A stretch of 64,000 nt of DNA, from the NCBI GenBank assembly GCA_036504735.1, contig DASXUQ010000005.1, positions 713,377 through 777,376 of the forward strand. Direction: 5' to 3'. The DNA comes from a bacterium (GTDB lineage: Bacteria; Electryoneota; RPQS01). Below the pieces are notes generated by a model. The model made no database searches, had not been told where the DNA came from, and saw nothing but the letters and a program-made list of their open reading frames with translations. The position numbers and the translations under genes were made by a program. Shown one piece after another: positions 1 through 9,627 of the stretch. The first letter of the stretch is position 1. Every line of letters starts with the position of its first letter.

Positions 1-1
1 A

Positions 2-2116
2 GGTCTCGAACGCGCCACCGCCCTGAGTTTTACGCAAGACAGCAACAACTCCTTCGATGCCGAAGCCGCCACGCTGATCATCACCGGCGCTGACTCTCTG
101 GAGACCCGCGCTCACATGAAAGTCGGTGCGCGGCGCTTCCGCGAATATGTCAGCCTCAACCGCCAGCTTCCCGATGAAGTGCTGATCACCCTCTCCAATC
201 TGACCGAACCCGAGCGCACCGCCGACTTCATGATGGCCCATCTGCCGCTGCCCCTGCCCAAAAAGCAGGAAGCTCTCGAACAGGACAGCCTGCTCGAGCA
301 GTTCAAGCTCATCAATGGCACTCTCGAACAGGAAATCGAAATTCTGAAAATCGAGCGCACCGTCGAAGGTCAAGTCCGGGAAAAGATCAGCCGCTCGCAG
401 CGCACCTACTACCTGCAGGAGCAGCTCCGCGTCATCAAGAAGGAACTCGGTGAAGATGGCGACGAGGATTTCACGGATGTTATCGCCTACAAAAAGCGCA
501 TCAAAAAAGCCAAGATGCCCAAGGCGGTGAAAGACCGCGCCGAAGAGGAAGTGGACAAGCTCAAGGGCATGGCCATGATGTCCCCCGAAGCATCGGTCAT
601 CAAAAACTATCTCGACTGGCTCTGCGCCATGCCGTGGGCCACTATTACCAAGGATAATCTCGATCTCGATGCCGCCGAACGCGTGCTTGAAGAAGACCAT
701 TTCGGCCTGCGCAAACCTAAAGAGCGCATTCTCGAGCACCTCGCAGTGCTCGCCCGCGTCGATAAAATCAAGGGTCCAATTCTCTGCCTCGTCGGCCCTC
801 CCGGCGTTGGCAAGACGTCTCTGGCTCGCTCCATTGCCCGCGCCATGAATCGCAATTTCGTTCGCCTGAGTTTAGGCGGCGTACGCGACGAAGCCGAGAT
901 CCGCGGACACCGCCGCACCTACATCGGTTCTATGCCGGGCCGCATCATTCAATCCATGAAGCGCGCCGGATCGATGAATCCCGTCTTCCTGCTCGATGAG
1001 GTCGACAAGATGGCGTCCGATTTCCGTGGCGATCCCGCGGCGGCGCTGCTCGAAGTTCTCGACCCCGAACAGAACGGCACCTTCTCCGACCACTATCTTG
1101 AAGTGGATTTCGATCTCTCGCAGATCCTCTTCATCACCACCGCCAACATGCGGCACGAGATTCCGCTGCCGTTGCAGGACCGCATGGAAGTGATCGAGAT
1201 CCACGGCTATTTGCGCTATGAGAAGCTGGAGATCGCCAAGCACTTCCTGATTCCCAAGCAGCTTAAGGAACACGGCATCAAGCCCGGAGAATTGCAGCTC
1301 ACCGACGACACGATCTATGCGATGATCGACGTCTACACCCGTGAGTCCGGCGTGCGCGAACTGGAGCGCACCATCGCGCGCATCTGCCGCAAGGTGGCCC
1401 GCGAAACCGTCAATGCCCGTGGCCGCGAGACCGTCATTTTGCCCGATATGCTCGAAAAATACATTGGCATTCCGCCCTTCAAAGAGAGCATGATCGAGCA
1501 GGGAGAGCGCGTCGGTACCGCCATCGGCCTCGCCTGGACCTCGCTCGGCGGCGACATTCTGAATATTCAGGCCAGCATGATGAAGGGCAAAGGCACGCTG
1601 CTGCTGACGGGCCGGCTCGGCGATGTGATGAAAGAATCGGCGCAGGCTGCGATCTCTTTCCTGCGCGCTCATGGGCGCCCCTGGGGTGTGCCCGATGAAT
1701 TCCTTAAGGGCCACGATGTGCACATTCACATTCCCGAAGGCGGCACTCCCAAGGACGGGCCTTCTGCGGGAATCACTCTGGCCACGGCGCTGCTCTCGGC
1801 TCTGACAGGCCGCGCGGTTCCGGCGGATATCGCCATGACCGGCGAGATCACTCTGCGCGGCCACGTGCTGCCCATCGGCGGTCTCGCCGAAAAGATCATG
1901 GCGGCAAGGCGCGCGGGCATCAAAAAGGTCTTCGTTCCCGAAACCAATCGCGTCGACTGGTTCGATCTTGATGAGGACCTGCGTTCGGATATCGCCGTGG
2001 TCTTCGTCGATCATGTCGAGCAGGTGTGGGTGGAAGTCTTCCCTCCCTCGCAGTCCCCGCCTTCCAAACGCGATTCCGCCCGCGCCGCTCGCTCCACCGC
2101 GCAGCGCCCCTTATAG
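2..2116 (+). CDS. lon: ATP-dependent Lon protease, 5' end outside window
   Basis: Lon is a cytoplasmic AAA+ serine protease that degrades misfolded and regulatory proteins. The reading frame is open from the window edge, so about 100 N-terminal residues are missing; 704 residues are visible. Order: end of the LON N domain, a coiled coil with the family motif [20 protein letters not shown], the AAA+ module with Walker [10 protein letters not shown] (794-820) and Walker [11 protein letters not shown], then the protease domain. The catalytic dyad is present: Ser in DGPSAG (codon 1763-1765) and Lys in LAEKIMA. The C-terminal tail after the protease domain is a short Pro/Ser/Ala/Arg-rich extension. 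A hairpin terminator follows, so the gene ends its own transcript. Identification is secure; an internal ATG at 116 is not the true start because homology continues upstream of it. Confidence 0.97.
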   Translation, partial: GLERATALSFTQDSNNSFDAEAATLIITGADSLETRAHMKVGARRFREYVSLNRQLPDEVLITLSNLTEPERTADFMMAHLPLPLPKKQEALEQDSLLEQFKLINGTLEQEIEILKIERTVEGQVREKISRSQRTYYLQEQLRVIKKELGEDGDEDFTDVIAYKKRIKKAKMPKAVKDRAEEEVDKLKGMAMMSPEASVIKNYLDWLCAMPWATITKDNLDLDAAERVLEEDHFGLRKPKERILEHLAVLARVDKIKGPILCLVGPPGVGKTSLARSIARAMNRNFVRLSLGGVRDEAEIRGHRRTYIGSMPGRIIQSMKRAGSMNPVFLLDEVDKMASDFRGDPAAALLEVLDPEQNGTFSDHYLEVDFDLSQILFITTANMRHEIPLPLQDRMEVIEIHGYLRYEKLEIAKHFLIPKQLKEHGIKPGELQLTDDTIYAMIDVYTRESGVRELERTIARICRKVARETVNARGRETVILPDMLEKYIGIPPFKESMIEQGERVGTAIGLAWTSLGGDILNIQASMMKGKGTLLLTGRLGDVMKESAQAAISFLRAHGRPWGVPDEFLKGHDVHIHIPEGGTPKDGPSAGITLATALLSALTGRAVPADIAMTGEITLRGHVLPIGGLAEKIMAARRAGIKKVFVPETNRVDWFDLDEDLRSDIAVVFVDHVEQVWVEVFPPSQSPPSKRDSARAARSTAQRPL

Positions 2117-2128
2117 AATGACCTGACC

Positions 2129-2157
2129 AAAGAGGCCGGCATCACGCCGCCTCTTTT
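2129..2157 (+). terminator. Intrinsic terminator after lon
   Basis: AAAGAGGC (2129-2136) pairs with GCCTCTTT (2149-2156), extended by an inner CGGC/GCCG pairing, and ends in a run of T. It starts 12 nt after the lon stop codon. Confidence 0.75.
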
Positions 2158-2220
2158 CATCTCCGGGCGCATCCCGGGTTGGCCTCTTGGCATCTTATTT
2201 CATCCTTCACCACTGATTTC

Positions 2221-2823
2221 ATGCCCTTTTTTAAGATTCCCGAAGGCGAGTACCTGCTCTCCGCGCCCAACATTCAGGCGGCGCCCAAGCGTCCCTTGCC
2301 CGAGATCGCCTTTGCCGGACGCAGCAATGTGGGCAAGTCCTCGCTCATCAATTCGCTGCTGAACCGCAAAAGCCTCGCCCTCACCTCGCGCACTCCCGGC
2401 AAGACGCGGATGCTCAACTACTATCTGATTGGCCGTGGCCTCTGCTACTTTGTGGATCTGCCCGGCTATGGTTACGCGCGTGTCTCCGGCAATCTGAAGG
2501 AGCAGTGGGGACAGTTTATTGAAGACTATCTGCGCGAATCTTCGCGCCTGATTATCGTGGTCCTGATTCTCGACATCCGTCACGGCCTGACGCCCCTCGA
2601 CCGCGAGATGGTCAGCGGCCTGCACACGCTGAACCGCCCGTGGATGGCCGTGCTCACCAAGCTCGACAAGCTCAATGCCCGCGAGAAACAGCAAGCCATG
2701 AAGACGCTCGAAGGCGAACTTATCTCCCTCGGCGCCCGCGCTGTCATCCCCTACTCTTCCCTGAACCACACGGGCCGTGATCCCCTCTGGCAGCACCTCA
2801 CCGCCACCATCGAGAGAAAATGA
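2221..2823 (+). CDS. engB: Ribosome biogenesis GTP-binding protein EngB/YsxC
   Basis: A 200-residue TrmE-Era-EngA-EngB-Septin-like GTPase that assists assembly of the large ribosomal subunit. All G motifs are visible: G1 GRSNVGKSS, a switch-I threonine in SRTPGKT, G3 DLPGYGYA, G4 TKLDK and G5 SSL. The length is typical of EngB. I use ATG 2221, because the family has only about 20 residues before G1, rather than TTG 2179. No strong Shine-Dalgarno precedes either start. It follows lon after a terminator, so it is probably transcribed separately. The function is an inference from a very well conserved family. Confidence 0.93.
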   Translation: MPFFKIPEGEYLLSAPNIQAAPKRPLPEIAFAGRSNVGKSSLINSLLNRKSLALTSRTPGKTRMLNYYLIGRGLCYFVDLPGYGYARVSGNLKEQWGQFIEDYLRESSRLIIVVLILDIRHGLTPLDREMVSGLHTLNRPWMAVLTKLDKLNAREKQQAMKTLEGELISLGARAVIPYSSLNHTGRDPLWQHLTATIERK

Positions 2824-2846
2824 CGTAGTTGCACAGCTTGCTGTGC
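2824..2846 (+). repeat. Dispersed 23-bp palindromic repeat, copy 1
   Basis: Begins at the last base of the engB stop codon plus one and contains GCACAGC-TT-GCTGTGC, a 7-bp stem with a 2-nt loop. It matches 40721-40743 at 21 of 23 positions, again just after a stop codon. A related inverted copy lies at 40686-40707. Confidence 0.6.
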
Positions 2847-2873
2847 TTCTCTTCCTGATGATCGAATGAAAAC

Positions 2874-2905
2874 AGAAGCGCGACCCCACAAAAGGTCGCG
2901 CTTCT
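2874..2905 (-). terminator. Intrinsic terminator of the leftward LVIVD gene
   Basis: A 12-bp perfect stem, AGAAGCGCGACC (2874-2885) with GGTCGCGCTTCT (2894-2905). Read leftwards it is followed by GTTTTC. It lies 52 nt past the stop of the leftward gene ending at 2957 and also separates it from the convergent engB. Confidence 0.75.
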
Positions 2906-2956
2906 CTCCCCGGTGCACCCCCGAAAGGGGGTTTCCGATTTCTAATCCTACATACT

Positions 2957-4012
2957 CTAATGCGTGTAAATCACCAACCCGGACAAATCATCCGTCGCAT
3001 ACAATCGTCCATTGTCCACACACACCGAGGTTGGGTGCGTCAGCGGCAGCAGTTGCACCTTTTCGGGATGACGCGGGTCGCGGATATCCACTATATAGAT
3101 ACCGTCATAGCCGTCCACGATGCACGCCCAGTTGCCGTCAATCGCCACTCCGCGCATGCGGTTCGAATTGGGAATGGTGTACTGCGAAATTATCTGCGGG
3201 TGCGCCGCATCCTGCACGTTCATGATCACCATCTCAAAATCGCACGCCACCACCAGCAAACTGTCTTGGTACCAGGCACAATCAAAGGCCGAACCGGGGA
3301 CTATTTGAATGGAGCGCACTGCACCTGTGGAATCGTCGACAAAGTGAACACCGGTTTCCTCGACCGCGACCGCCCATAAATGGTTCCTCTTGCTGTGGGA
3401 AAACCCTTGCCCGCGGTCGCTCCCGGTCCAACCGGATGAGGGCAAATGAATCGAATCAGCTTGGAATGTGAAATTGCAGAAATTTGGATCCCACGCCGAT
3501 GTGTCCGAATCCCGGCACGTCTGTCCGCCATCCAGCACTCTGCTGTGTGACGTAAACCAGTATGTGATGGTGTTTGGTTCGGATTCCATACATAGTCCGT
3601 AGACGGGTCCCTGTATGCTTATAGCCGGACCTGGTCCGCCGGTCATGTAATCAATCGACGTCGCACCCGAGTAGCGGGGTTCCGTCAACCAGCAGACCAC
3701 ATGATGTTGCGCATCGATTGCAATCTTTGAAGCACCTGCCGTCGGATTATAATAGTGCTGCAACGTGTCGTGGAACACCTGCGTGATATTCCCGAGATCG
3801 CGCACATCATAGACTACTGCGCCGTAAGAACTCGCGGCAACGCCTGCGTAACCATCCTGTACCGATACATCTTTTGCTTCACCCGGAATGCTGACGGTCA
3901 TCGCCCAACGGTACGGCTGAGGCGGCACGTCGGGATTGTTCGGGCTATCGCACCCGACAAACGTCACAGCAAATAACGCCAGAAGAAGGATTCCACTCAA
4001 AATTGGTTTCAT
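2957..4012 (-). CDS. LVIVD-repeat lipoprotein, copy A
   Basis: A 351-residue exported protein. The start is set at ATG 4012 because it begins a lipoprotein signal peptide (hydrophobic LLLALFAVTF, then lipobox FVGC with Cys21). The mature part has repeated short beta segments of the LVIVD type, such as IYIVDIRDPRHPE and MVIMNVQDAAHP, typical of beta-propeller-like surface proteins of unknown function. It is clearly paralogous to the next gene upstream over its whole length, with C-terminal halves close to identical in pattern (MRGVAIDG, VDGYDGIY). The gap to that gene is 52 nt, so the two probably share a transcript. No enzymatic motif is visible. The likely location is the outer membrane or periplasm. 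Confidence 0.8.
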   Translation of the reverse strand: MKPILSGILLLALFAVTFVGCDSPNNPDVPPQPYRWAMTVSIPGEAKDVSVQDGYAGVAASSYGAVVYDVRDLGNITQVFHDTLQHYYNPTAGASKIAIDAQHHVVCWLTEPRYSGATSIDYMTGGPGPAISIQGPVYGLCMESEPNTITYWFTSHSRVLDGGQTCRDSDTSAWDPNFCNFTFQADSIHLPSSGWTGSDRGQGFSHSKRNHLWAVAVEETGVHFVDDSTGAVRSIQIVPGSAFDCAWYQDSLLVVACDFEMVIMNVQDAAHPQIISQYTIPNSNRMRGVAIDGNWACIVDGYDGIYIVDIRDPRHPEKVQLLPLTHPTSVCVDNGRLYATDDLSGLVIYTH

Positions 4013-4064
4013 CGCGCCGGATTCCGCTCTCTTTGGATGACTGAACATGTTTGCTCCTGATCGC

Positions 4065-5135
4065 CTAACGCGTGAACACCGACAAACGCCCAACCTGCTC
4101 CGTCGTATAAATCCGTCCCGCATCTGCCCAAACAGAGGTCGGTGAATCGAGTTTCATAAGCTGCACATAAGCAGGGGTGCGCGGATTCGTGATATCCACC
4201 ACATAGATCCCATCGTAACCATCCATCACGCAGGCGTAGCCACCGTCAATGGCGACACCGCGCATCCGGTCGGATGTGGGAATCGTCAGCCGTCCAATCG
4301 TCTCAGGATGAGCCGCATCACGTGCGTTCATTACGACCATCTCGAAGTCACCCGCGACGATCAGCAAGCTGTCACGGTACCACTTGCAATCGTAAGCCGC
4401 ACCGGCAAATGGCAGTGCAGACATCTGCGTTCCTACCGAGTCGAGAAAGATAACTCCCGCCTCCTCGGTTGCTAAAGCACTGATCCCGTCTGTCGCTCTG
4501 CGATCCACGCCTTGAGGCGCATTGGTGCTGCCGAACGATGTCGTCGGGATTCCATACGTAAAGTCCGCTGATCCTGTGGGGACCCACTGTGATGTATCGC
4601 TATCACGCTGCATACGGTAGCCAACGAAACTTCCACCGCTTGTGCCGCGCCCTTCCCCCCCGAGAAACAAAACATTGTTCCGCTGGCTGACAATACCTGT
4701 GGCAAGAAAAGCACCGAAACTGATGCTGCTGGGAAGCGCTTCAGCGACGTACGAATGGTGCAGATAATCGTATGCAGGATTGGAGCCGACTCCTCCCACA
4801 ACGGGGTTCGATGCGAAGGCCACCAGATGATTGAGCGTGTCCAACATCGCTCGATTCATAACCGTGAAGGCACTGGTGCCGGGGAAGCGGGCAACCGTGT
4901 CAATGTGCGCCAGATCGCGCACGTTGAGCACCACGCCGCCGTACGCTCCGACGGCCACCGCCGCGAGATCCCCCGAAGCTACCACATGCTTGGCCGCAGC
5001 GGAAAAGGAATACGTCGCCGCCAGATGATAAGGCTGCGGCTGCGATTCGGGCGAGTTCGGGCTGTCGCACCCGCCAAAGATCACCATCGCGGCCACGAAG
5101 GTAAGGAGGAGCATCCCTCCCAAAATCCGTTTCAT
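4065..5135 (-). CDS. LVIVD-repeat lipoprotein, copy B
   Basis: A 356-residue lipoprotein paralogous to the following gene. ATG 5135 gives a lipoprotein signal (LLLTFVAAMVIFGGC) and forms a 4-nt ATGA overlap with the stop codon of the upstream phosphatase gene, which fixes this start and implies translational coupling. The mature protein shows the same LVIVD-type repeats: LNVRDLAHIDTV, MVVMNARDAAHPE and YVVDITNPRTPA. The tandem pair probably arose by duplication. I do not recognise a specific function. Its tight linkage to vitamin B6 and phosphatase genes is unusual for this family. Confidence 0.82.
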   Translation of the reverse strand: MKRILGGMLLLTFVAAMVIFGGCDSPNSPESQPQPYHLAATYSFSAAAKHVVASGDLAAVAVGAYGGVVLNVRDLAHIDTVARFPGTSAFTVMNRAMLDTLNHLVAFASNPVVGGVGSNPAYDYLHHSYVAEALPSSISFGAFLATGIVSQRNNVLFLGGEGRGTSGGSFVGYRMQRDSDTSQWVPTGSADFTYGIPTTSFGSTNAPQGVDRRATDGISALATEEAGVIFLDSVGTQMSALPFAGAAYDCKWYRDSLLIVAGDFEMVVMNARDAAHPETIGRLTIPTSDRMRGVAIDGGYACVMDGYDGIYVVDITNPRTPAYVQLMKLDSPTSVWADAGRIYTTEQVGRLSVFTR

Positions 5136-5800
5136 CGTCGAAGATCCTGCTCTGTTTGGATTATGTTGCCGAGCGCGTGCTCGATGTCGTAAAATGTTTC
5201 GTAGGGGATAAAGGGCCGGCCGGATTTCAGGCACTCCCGCGCCAGATTTCCGGTGGCAAAGAGGATATCGGCATGTTGTGCCGGACAGAGATCGGTGTAA
5301 CCGTCACCGATGTAGACGAGCTTTTTTCCGGCGGCGCGCTCGGCCAGCACATAAGAACACTTGCAATGGCTGCAATGCTCCGCGTGCCGCTTACCATCCC
5401 ACAGCACCGCCTTCCAGCGTCTGCCGTCAATCTGCGCCGTGTGGGATATAACCGGCACATCCGGCACTCCCGCCCGCGCCAGCAGCGTTTCTATCAAGGG
5501 CCGCAGTCCGCCGGAAAGAATCATGAACGGCAGATTATTCCGCCGGCAAAAAGCGATGAACTCCGCAAACCCGTCGCGGATAATCACTCCCTTATCCATC
5601 GCCGCGCAGGCGTCTTCCCACGTCACGTTCAGCAAACCGATCTGCCGGGGAAAGGCTTCCCGTTCCGTCAGCCGCCCGCTCCACACGGCATCGTCCAGTT
5701 CCTTCCACTCCGGCGGCGCGTATCGTTGCAGCAGAAAATCGCAGGCGTCCGGAATCGAAATCGTGCCGTCAAAATCACAGCAGATGGAATAGTCCGTCAT
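5132..5800 (-). CDS. HAD-superfamily phosphatase, MtnX/phosphoserine-phosphatase-like
   Basis: A 222-residue haloacid-dehalogenase-type phosphatase. Motif I is CCDFDGTIS (nucleophile Asp9, acid Asp11), motif II is MILSGG and motif IV is YIGDGYTDLCPA. The HCSHCK segment in the middle resembles the cysteine-containing cap of MtnX (2-hydroxy-3-keto-5-methylthiopentenyl-1-phosphate phosphatase of methionine salvage), but the rest of that pathway is not in the window. The substrate is therefore uncertain; a phosphoserine-type or pyridoxine-phosphate substrate also fits the genomic position. Both ends overlap neighbours by ATGA (with pdxT upstream and the LVIVD gene downstream), so it belongs to the pdx transcript. 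Confidence 0.75.
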   Translation of the reverse strand: MTDYSICCDFDGTISIPDACDFLLQRYAPPEWKELDDAVWSGRLTEREAFPRQIGLLNVTWEDACAAMDKGVIIRDGFAEFIAFCRRNNLPFMILSGGLRPLIETLLARAGVPDVPVISHTAQIDGRRWKAVLWDGKRHAEHCSHCKCSYVLAERAAGKKLVYIGDGYTDLCPAQHADILFATGNLARECLKSGRPFIPYETFYDIEHALGNIIQTEQDLRR

Positions 5801-6372
5801 GGCCGCAGCGACAAAAAGAACCGGTGCAGCCGCAAATCCCCCGTCAACTCCGGATGAAACGACGACGCCATGAAATGCCCTTGCCGCACCGCCACGGGAT
5901 CACTGCCCAGCCAGGCCAGCGGCTCGACATTCTCCCCCATTCGCGTAATGCGCGGTGCGCGAATGAACACACCGTGCAGCGGAGTCTGCGCATCTTCCAC
6001 GTTGCCGGATAGCTTCAGGTCCGATTCGAAGGAATGCACCTGCCGCCCGTAACCGTTGCGCTGAATATCCAGGTCAAGGAACCCGAGGGGCTTCACACGC
6101 GGATCACTCGCGTCCTTGGAAAGCATAATCATTCCCGCGCACGTGCCCCACACCGGATGCGTCTCGCAGAAGGTGTGCAGCCGTTCCAGCAATTCGGGAA
6201 GCAGCAGCAACGTCAGCGTCGTGCTCTCCCCGCCGGGAATAATCAGTCCGGACAGCCCGTCCAAATCTTCCGCCGTGCGCACTTCCCGCGCTTCGGCGCC
6301 CGCGGCTTCCAGCGCGCGCTTGTGCTTTTCGAAATCCCCTTGCAGGGCCAGAACACCAATCCGACGTGCCAT
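5797..6372 (-). CDS. pdxT: Pyridoxal 5'-phosphate synthase glutaminase subunit PdxT
   Basis: A class I glutaminase, 191 residues, that releases ammonia from glutamine and channels it to PdxS for ribose-5-phosphate-dependent PLP synthesis. Visible motifs are the N-terminal IGVLALQGDFEKH, the oxyanion strand GGESTT, the nucleophile elbow GTCAGM, and the His-Glu pair in SSFHPELTGD. ATG 6372 is chosen because the family starts directly with this strand. It lies 124 nt downstream of pdxS with a hairpin pair between, and its stop overlaps the start of the HAD gene (ATGA). Confidence 0.95.
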   Translation of the reverse strand: MARRIGVLALQGDFEKHKRALEAAGAEAREVRTAEDLDGLSGLIIPGGESTTLTLLLLPELLERLHTFCETHPVWGTCAGMIMLSKDASDPRVKPLGFLDLDIQRNGYGRQVHSFESDLKLSGNVEDAQTPLHGVFIRAPRITRMGENVEPLAWLGSDPVAVRQGHFMASSFHPELTGDLRLHRFFLSLRP

Positions 6373-6434
6373 TATCTCACTAAAATACGTTTTCGTGGTT
6401 TGCCACCCGAACAACAATCTCGACGCCGGCAGGC

Positions 6435-6497
6435 ATTCAGGTGCAGGGCTTAGCCCTGCCGCCGGGCAGGCGATTCAGGTGCAGGGGTTACCCCTGC
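6435..6497 (+). repeat. Pair of 25-bp direct repeats, each a hairpin
   Basis: The units at 6435-6459 and 6473-6497 differ only in the loop-flanking bases and each contains a GCAGGG(C/G)TTA(G/C)CCCTGC palindrome. They sit in the pdxS-pdxT spacer, and the second touches the pdxS stop codon. There is no T-tract, so they are not obvious terminators. They could stabilise the upstream pdxS mRNA end. Confidence 0.6.
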
Positions 6498-7384
6498 TAC
6501 CATCCCCGTGTGGACAGCAGTTCTTCTTCCTTCATGGTCCGCACGTCGAGACTCGGCATGGCCTGCAGCAGACCCGCCGACACGTCCACCAACTTCTTCG
6601 GATCGTTGTAGTACGTCGTCGCCAGCACAATCGCCCGGCCGCGCGCTTCGGGATCTTCACTCTTGAAAATGCCCGAGCCCACAAACACCGATTCCGCGCC
6701 AAGCTGCATCATCAGCGCCGCGTCCGCCGGCGTGGCAATGCCGCCCGCCGCAAAGTTCGGCACCGGCAGTTTGCCCAGTTCGCGCACCTGCACCAGCAGC
6801 TCGTAGGGAGCGCCGATCTCCTTGCCGTAGTGCACCAGCTCTTCGTCGCCCATCACCTGCACGCGCTTGATCGCCGACATGACCGTGCGCATGTGGCGAA
6901 CGGCTTCCACGATGTTGCCCGTGCCCGCTTCGCCCTTGGTGCGGATCATTGCCGCGCCTTCGGCGATCCGCCGCAACGCTTCGCCCAGATCCCGGCAACC
7001 GCACACGAACGGCACCGTGAACTTGTGCTTGGCAATGTGAAAACTCTCGTCGGCGGGAGTCAGCACTTCGCTCTCATCGATGAAATCGACTTCCAGAGCT
7101 TCGAGAATCTGCGCCTCGACAAAATGTCCGATACGGCACTTGGCCATCACGGGAATGGACACGGCTTCCTGGATCTCGCGGATTTTCTTTACGTCGGACA
7201 TGCGCGCGACCCCGCCGTCCCGGCGGATATCGGAAGGAACGCGTTCCAGAGCCATTACCGCCACGGCGCCCGCGTCTTCCGCGATCCGCGCCTGCTCGGC
7301 ATCTGTCACGTCCATAATCACCCCGCCCTTGAGCATTTCCGCAAGTCCGACCTTGGCGGTGAAGGTTCCTGTTTCTTTCGTCAT
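6497..7384 (-). CDS. pdxS: Pyridoxal 5'-phosphate synthase lyase subunit PdxS
   Basis: A 295-residue TIM-barrel enzyme that builds PLP from ribose 5-phosphate, glyceraldehyde 3-phosphate and ammonia supplied by PdxT. The sequence follows the family closely: [20 protein letters not shown], the Schiff-base lysine region MAKCRIGHF, and the second lysine in [12 protein letters not shown]. The length is typical. ATG 7384 is 24 nt from the stop of the FG-GAP gene upstream, so read-through from that gene is possible. The pdxS-pdxT order on one strand supports a deoxyxylulose-independent vitamin B6 route in this organism. Confidence 0.97.
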   Translation of the reverse strand: MTKETGTFTAKVGLAEMLKGGVIMDVTDAEQARIAEDAGAVAVMALERVPSDIRRDGGVARMSDVKKIREIQEAVSIPVMAKCRIGHFVEAQILEALEVDFIDESEVLTPADESFHIAKHKFTVPFVCGCRDLGEALRRIAEGAAMIRTKGEAGTGNIVEAVRHMRTVMSAIKRVQVMGDEELVHYGKEIGAPYELLVQVRELGKLPVPNFAAGGIATPADAALMMQLGAESVFVGSGIFKSEDPEARGRAIVLATTYYNDPKKLVDVSAGLLQAMPSLDVRTMKEEELLSTRGW

Positions 7385-7408
7385 GGCACTATCCCGAAAT
7401 TTGAATTC

Positions 7409-9367
7409 TCATTTAATCAGCAAAAGCTTCTGCGAGAAGGTCTCACCGCCCGCGCGCAGCGCCAGCAGGTACACACCGCTCGGCAAGTCGTCCGCATTCA
7501 GCGGCATCCGGTACGGACCAGCGGCCAGCGTCCCGGAAGAAAGTGTGCGCACGGCCCGGCCCGTGATATCGAACAGCGCAAGGTCCGCGTTGCCGGGCGC
7601 GGACAAATCAAAGGTCAGGGTCGTCCGTCCGTTGAACGGATTCGGATACACCGGATGCAGCGCCGTCTTCGCGGGAATCGCTCCGCGCGGCTCCGGCGCG
7701 TCCAGCACATAGGCAACCACCGCCACCGTGGCGATGCTGTCGGGGCACGCGTTGTTGCGCAACTCGAGGCTCCCGTAGTAGTCCCACGGTCCGCTGTTGG
7801 ACGTATCCGGATGGATGTTCACCACGAACGAGAAGGGCTGCGACGGGGGAACCTGTGCCACAGCCGGCGACACGGACAGCCAGTCGTCATTGGCGTAGCG
7901 CCCATGCGCCGTAATCGAAATATCCAGCATGCCGTTGCCCGGATTCCTCACCGAGAGTACAAACGGCGTCAGAACGCCATTGTGCACGGCCACGTTCAGG
8001 GACGAAACATCCAGTTGCAGTAACGGCTGAGTCATTTCAATCGCTACCCGCGTGGTCTCGCCCCGCGCAATCTGAACGTTGTTCATCAGCGTATCCGTCC
8101 AGCAGGCGCCGGTCACACGCAAATCATAGGTTCCGGGGATGCCGGCAATGTGAAACCGTCCGGCATTGTCCGTCTGCGCCGATGTGCCCGTCTGTACGAT
8201 TTGCACCAGAGCGCCGTTCACCGGCGAATTGTCCAGCAGCGACCGCACCGTGCCCGCCACCACCGCCGGAATGCCCAGCGTGTTGCGGTAAAGCAGCACC
8301 TGCGATCCCTGATAGTCCGCCGTCAGCACATCCGGATCCCCGTCCTGATCGAAGTCGCTGATGGTCAGCGCATACAGCGCCGATCCCTGAGGCATGGTGC
8401 GCAGCGTAAACGTGCCGTTGCCCGCATTTCGCCACCATTGCATCACACCGTTTTGTGCACAGGCCACGATGTCCGGGCGGCCATCCAAATCAAAATCCGC
8501 AACACCGATCCCGCGCGGATACCGCACCGTGCCGGAAAGATTGTGCTGTGTGAACACGGTCCCGCTGTGCTGCCACCAGGCAAACTGCGACTCCACAAAC
8601 GGCGCCGCCACAATGTCCAGCGTACCGCTGCTGTCCAAGTCCGCCAGCGCCACGTCCGTGCACTCCGTGCCGAAGTCCAAATCGTGCCGCGTCCACGTGG
8701 AATCGTTCGCGCCGTGCTCGATCCAGAACACGGTCGAGTAGTTGCGGCAGCCGACAATATCCACGTCCCCGTCGCCGTCGAAATCGCCGAGTGCCAGATC
8801 AAAAGGATTGTTCGGCACATTGATGGCGGCAGCTTGCTCCAGCACTCCGTTGTGCTGTGTAAACATCCGGACCGTATTGCCCAACGATTCCGATGTCACC
8901 AGATCCGTGGTGCCGTCGTGGTTGATATCGCCGGCGCAGGCTCCATACGCGCCGTGGCAACCACCCATCAACGTGCTGGCCGCAAAGCGATTATCCGTTC
9001 CCTGCCCCGTGTTGGTCAGCAGTGCAAACCGGTCTTCACCGTACACGGCAACCACGATGTCCGGCCTGCCGTCACCGTTAAAATCCCCCACGGCCAAACC
9101 CCGCAGACCTACCGGCGAATAAAATGCGGCATGGGTCAAATTGTTGTTGGGAGTCGTCTCGATCCAAGCCAGTGTGCCATACGCGCCACTGGCCGCGACG
9201 TCCAAATCCCCATCGCCGTCAAAATCCGCAGCCGCTACTCCAAAAACGTGGCTGACGTCGTTCGTAATCACCGACTGGACAAAGCCCTGCGACCATGCCT
9301 GGCCCGCAACTGCGAGCATACACACGATGCAAAGTACCTTGATGCGACCCGTCCACCGTATCGTCAT
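7409..9367 (-). CDS. Secreted FG-GAP/VCBS-repeat protein with T9SS C-terminal sorting domain
   Basis: 652 residues. ATG 9367 opens a Sec signal peptide (IKVLCIVCMLAVAG, AWS-Q cleavage region). Residues about 30-390 are tandem FG-GAP/VCBS units with calcium-binding-like DFDGDGDLD, DFNGDGRPD and DFDQDGDPD motifs, expected to fold as a beta-propeller. A carboxypeptidase-regulatory-like segment follows (VRSLLDNSPVNGALVQIVQT), then a beta-sandwich, then a type IX sorting domain starting YPNPFNGRTTLTF and ending SQKLLLIK. It is probably exported through the outer membrane and surface-attached or released. It is divergently oriented to the PAS sensor gene, with 260 nt between their starts. Confidence 0.85.
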   Translation of the reverse strand: MTIRWTGRIKVLCIVCMLAVAGQAWSQGFVQSVITNDVSHVFGVAAADFDGDGDLDVAASGAYGTLAWIETTPNNNLTHAAFYSPVGLRGLAVGDFNGDGRPDIVVAVYGEDRFALLTNTGQGTDNRFAASTLMGGCHGAYGACAGDINHDGTTDLVTSESLGNTVRMFTQHNGVLEQAAAINVPNNPFDLALGDFDGDGDVDIVGCRNYSTVFWIEHGANDSTWTRHDLDFGTECTDVALADLDSSGTLDIVAAPFVESQFAWWQHSGTVFTQHNLSGTVRYPRGIGVADFDLDGRPDIVACAQNGVMQWWRNAGNGTFTLRTMPQGSALYALTISDFDQDGDPDVLTADYQGSQVLLYRNTLGIPAVVAGTVRSLLDNSPVNGALVQIVQTGTSAQTDNAGRFHIAGIPGTYDLRVTGACWTDTLMNNVQIARGETTRVAIEMTQPLLQLDVSSLNVAVHNGVLTPFVLSVRNPGNGMLDISITAHGRYANDDWLSVSPAVAQVPPSQPFSFVVNIHPDTSNSGPWDYYGSLELRNNACPDSIATVAVVAYVLDAPEPRGAIPAKTALHPVYPNPFNGRTTLTFDLSAPGNADLALFDITGRAVRTLSSGTLAAGPYRMPLNADDLPSGVYLLALRAGGETFSQKLLLIK

Positions 9368-9627
9368 TGGCCGGCTACCCAATCGGCTATGTCTGTGAAA
9401 TGCTGGTGTGATCTGATGGCACGGAGCGCCCGTGCAACTTGCCATACTCACGACTGTTGCGAAACGCCGCAGGCGGCAGAAATGGGCGTGACAAAGCATT
9501 CTCCAAGCAATGTAAGGTACATATTTTTTCTTACTTTGTCAAGCAATTGCAGGCCATTGCCGGACGGCATCGTATTTGCAAATTGGTCAGGAGAATAAGA
9601 AATGTTTACGCAAGTCTGAGAGGGGTT

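Noticed and set aside
872-2014. Long open frame antisense to lon (and similar ones antisense to the PAS sensor, TonB receptor, CoA-transferase and glnN)
   Set aside because: They mirror strong genes with clear motifs, have no recognisable domain, and arise readily in GC-rich sequence.
5132-5800. HAD gene named mtnX
   Set aside because: The cysteine-containing cap resembles MtnX, but no other methionine-salvage gene is present and the operon is for vitamin B6, so the symbol was withheld.
6116-8023. 635-codon plus-strand frame across pdxT, pdxS and the FG-GAP gene
   Set aside because: It is the shadow of three well-identified minus-strand genes; its translation is Arg/His/Gln-rich low-quality sequence.
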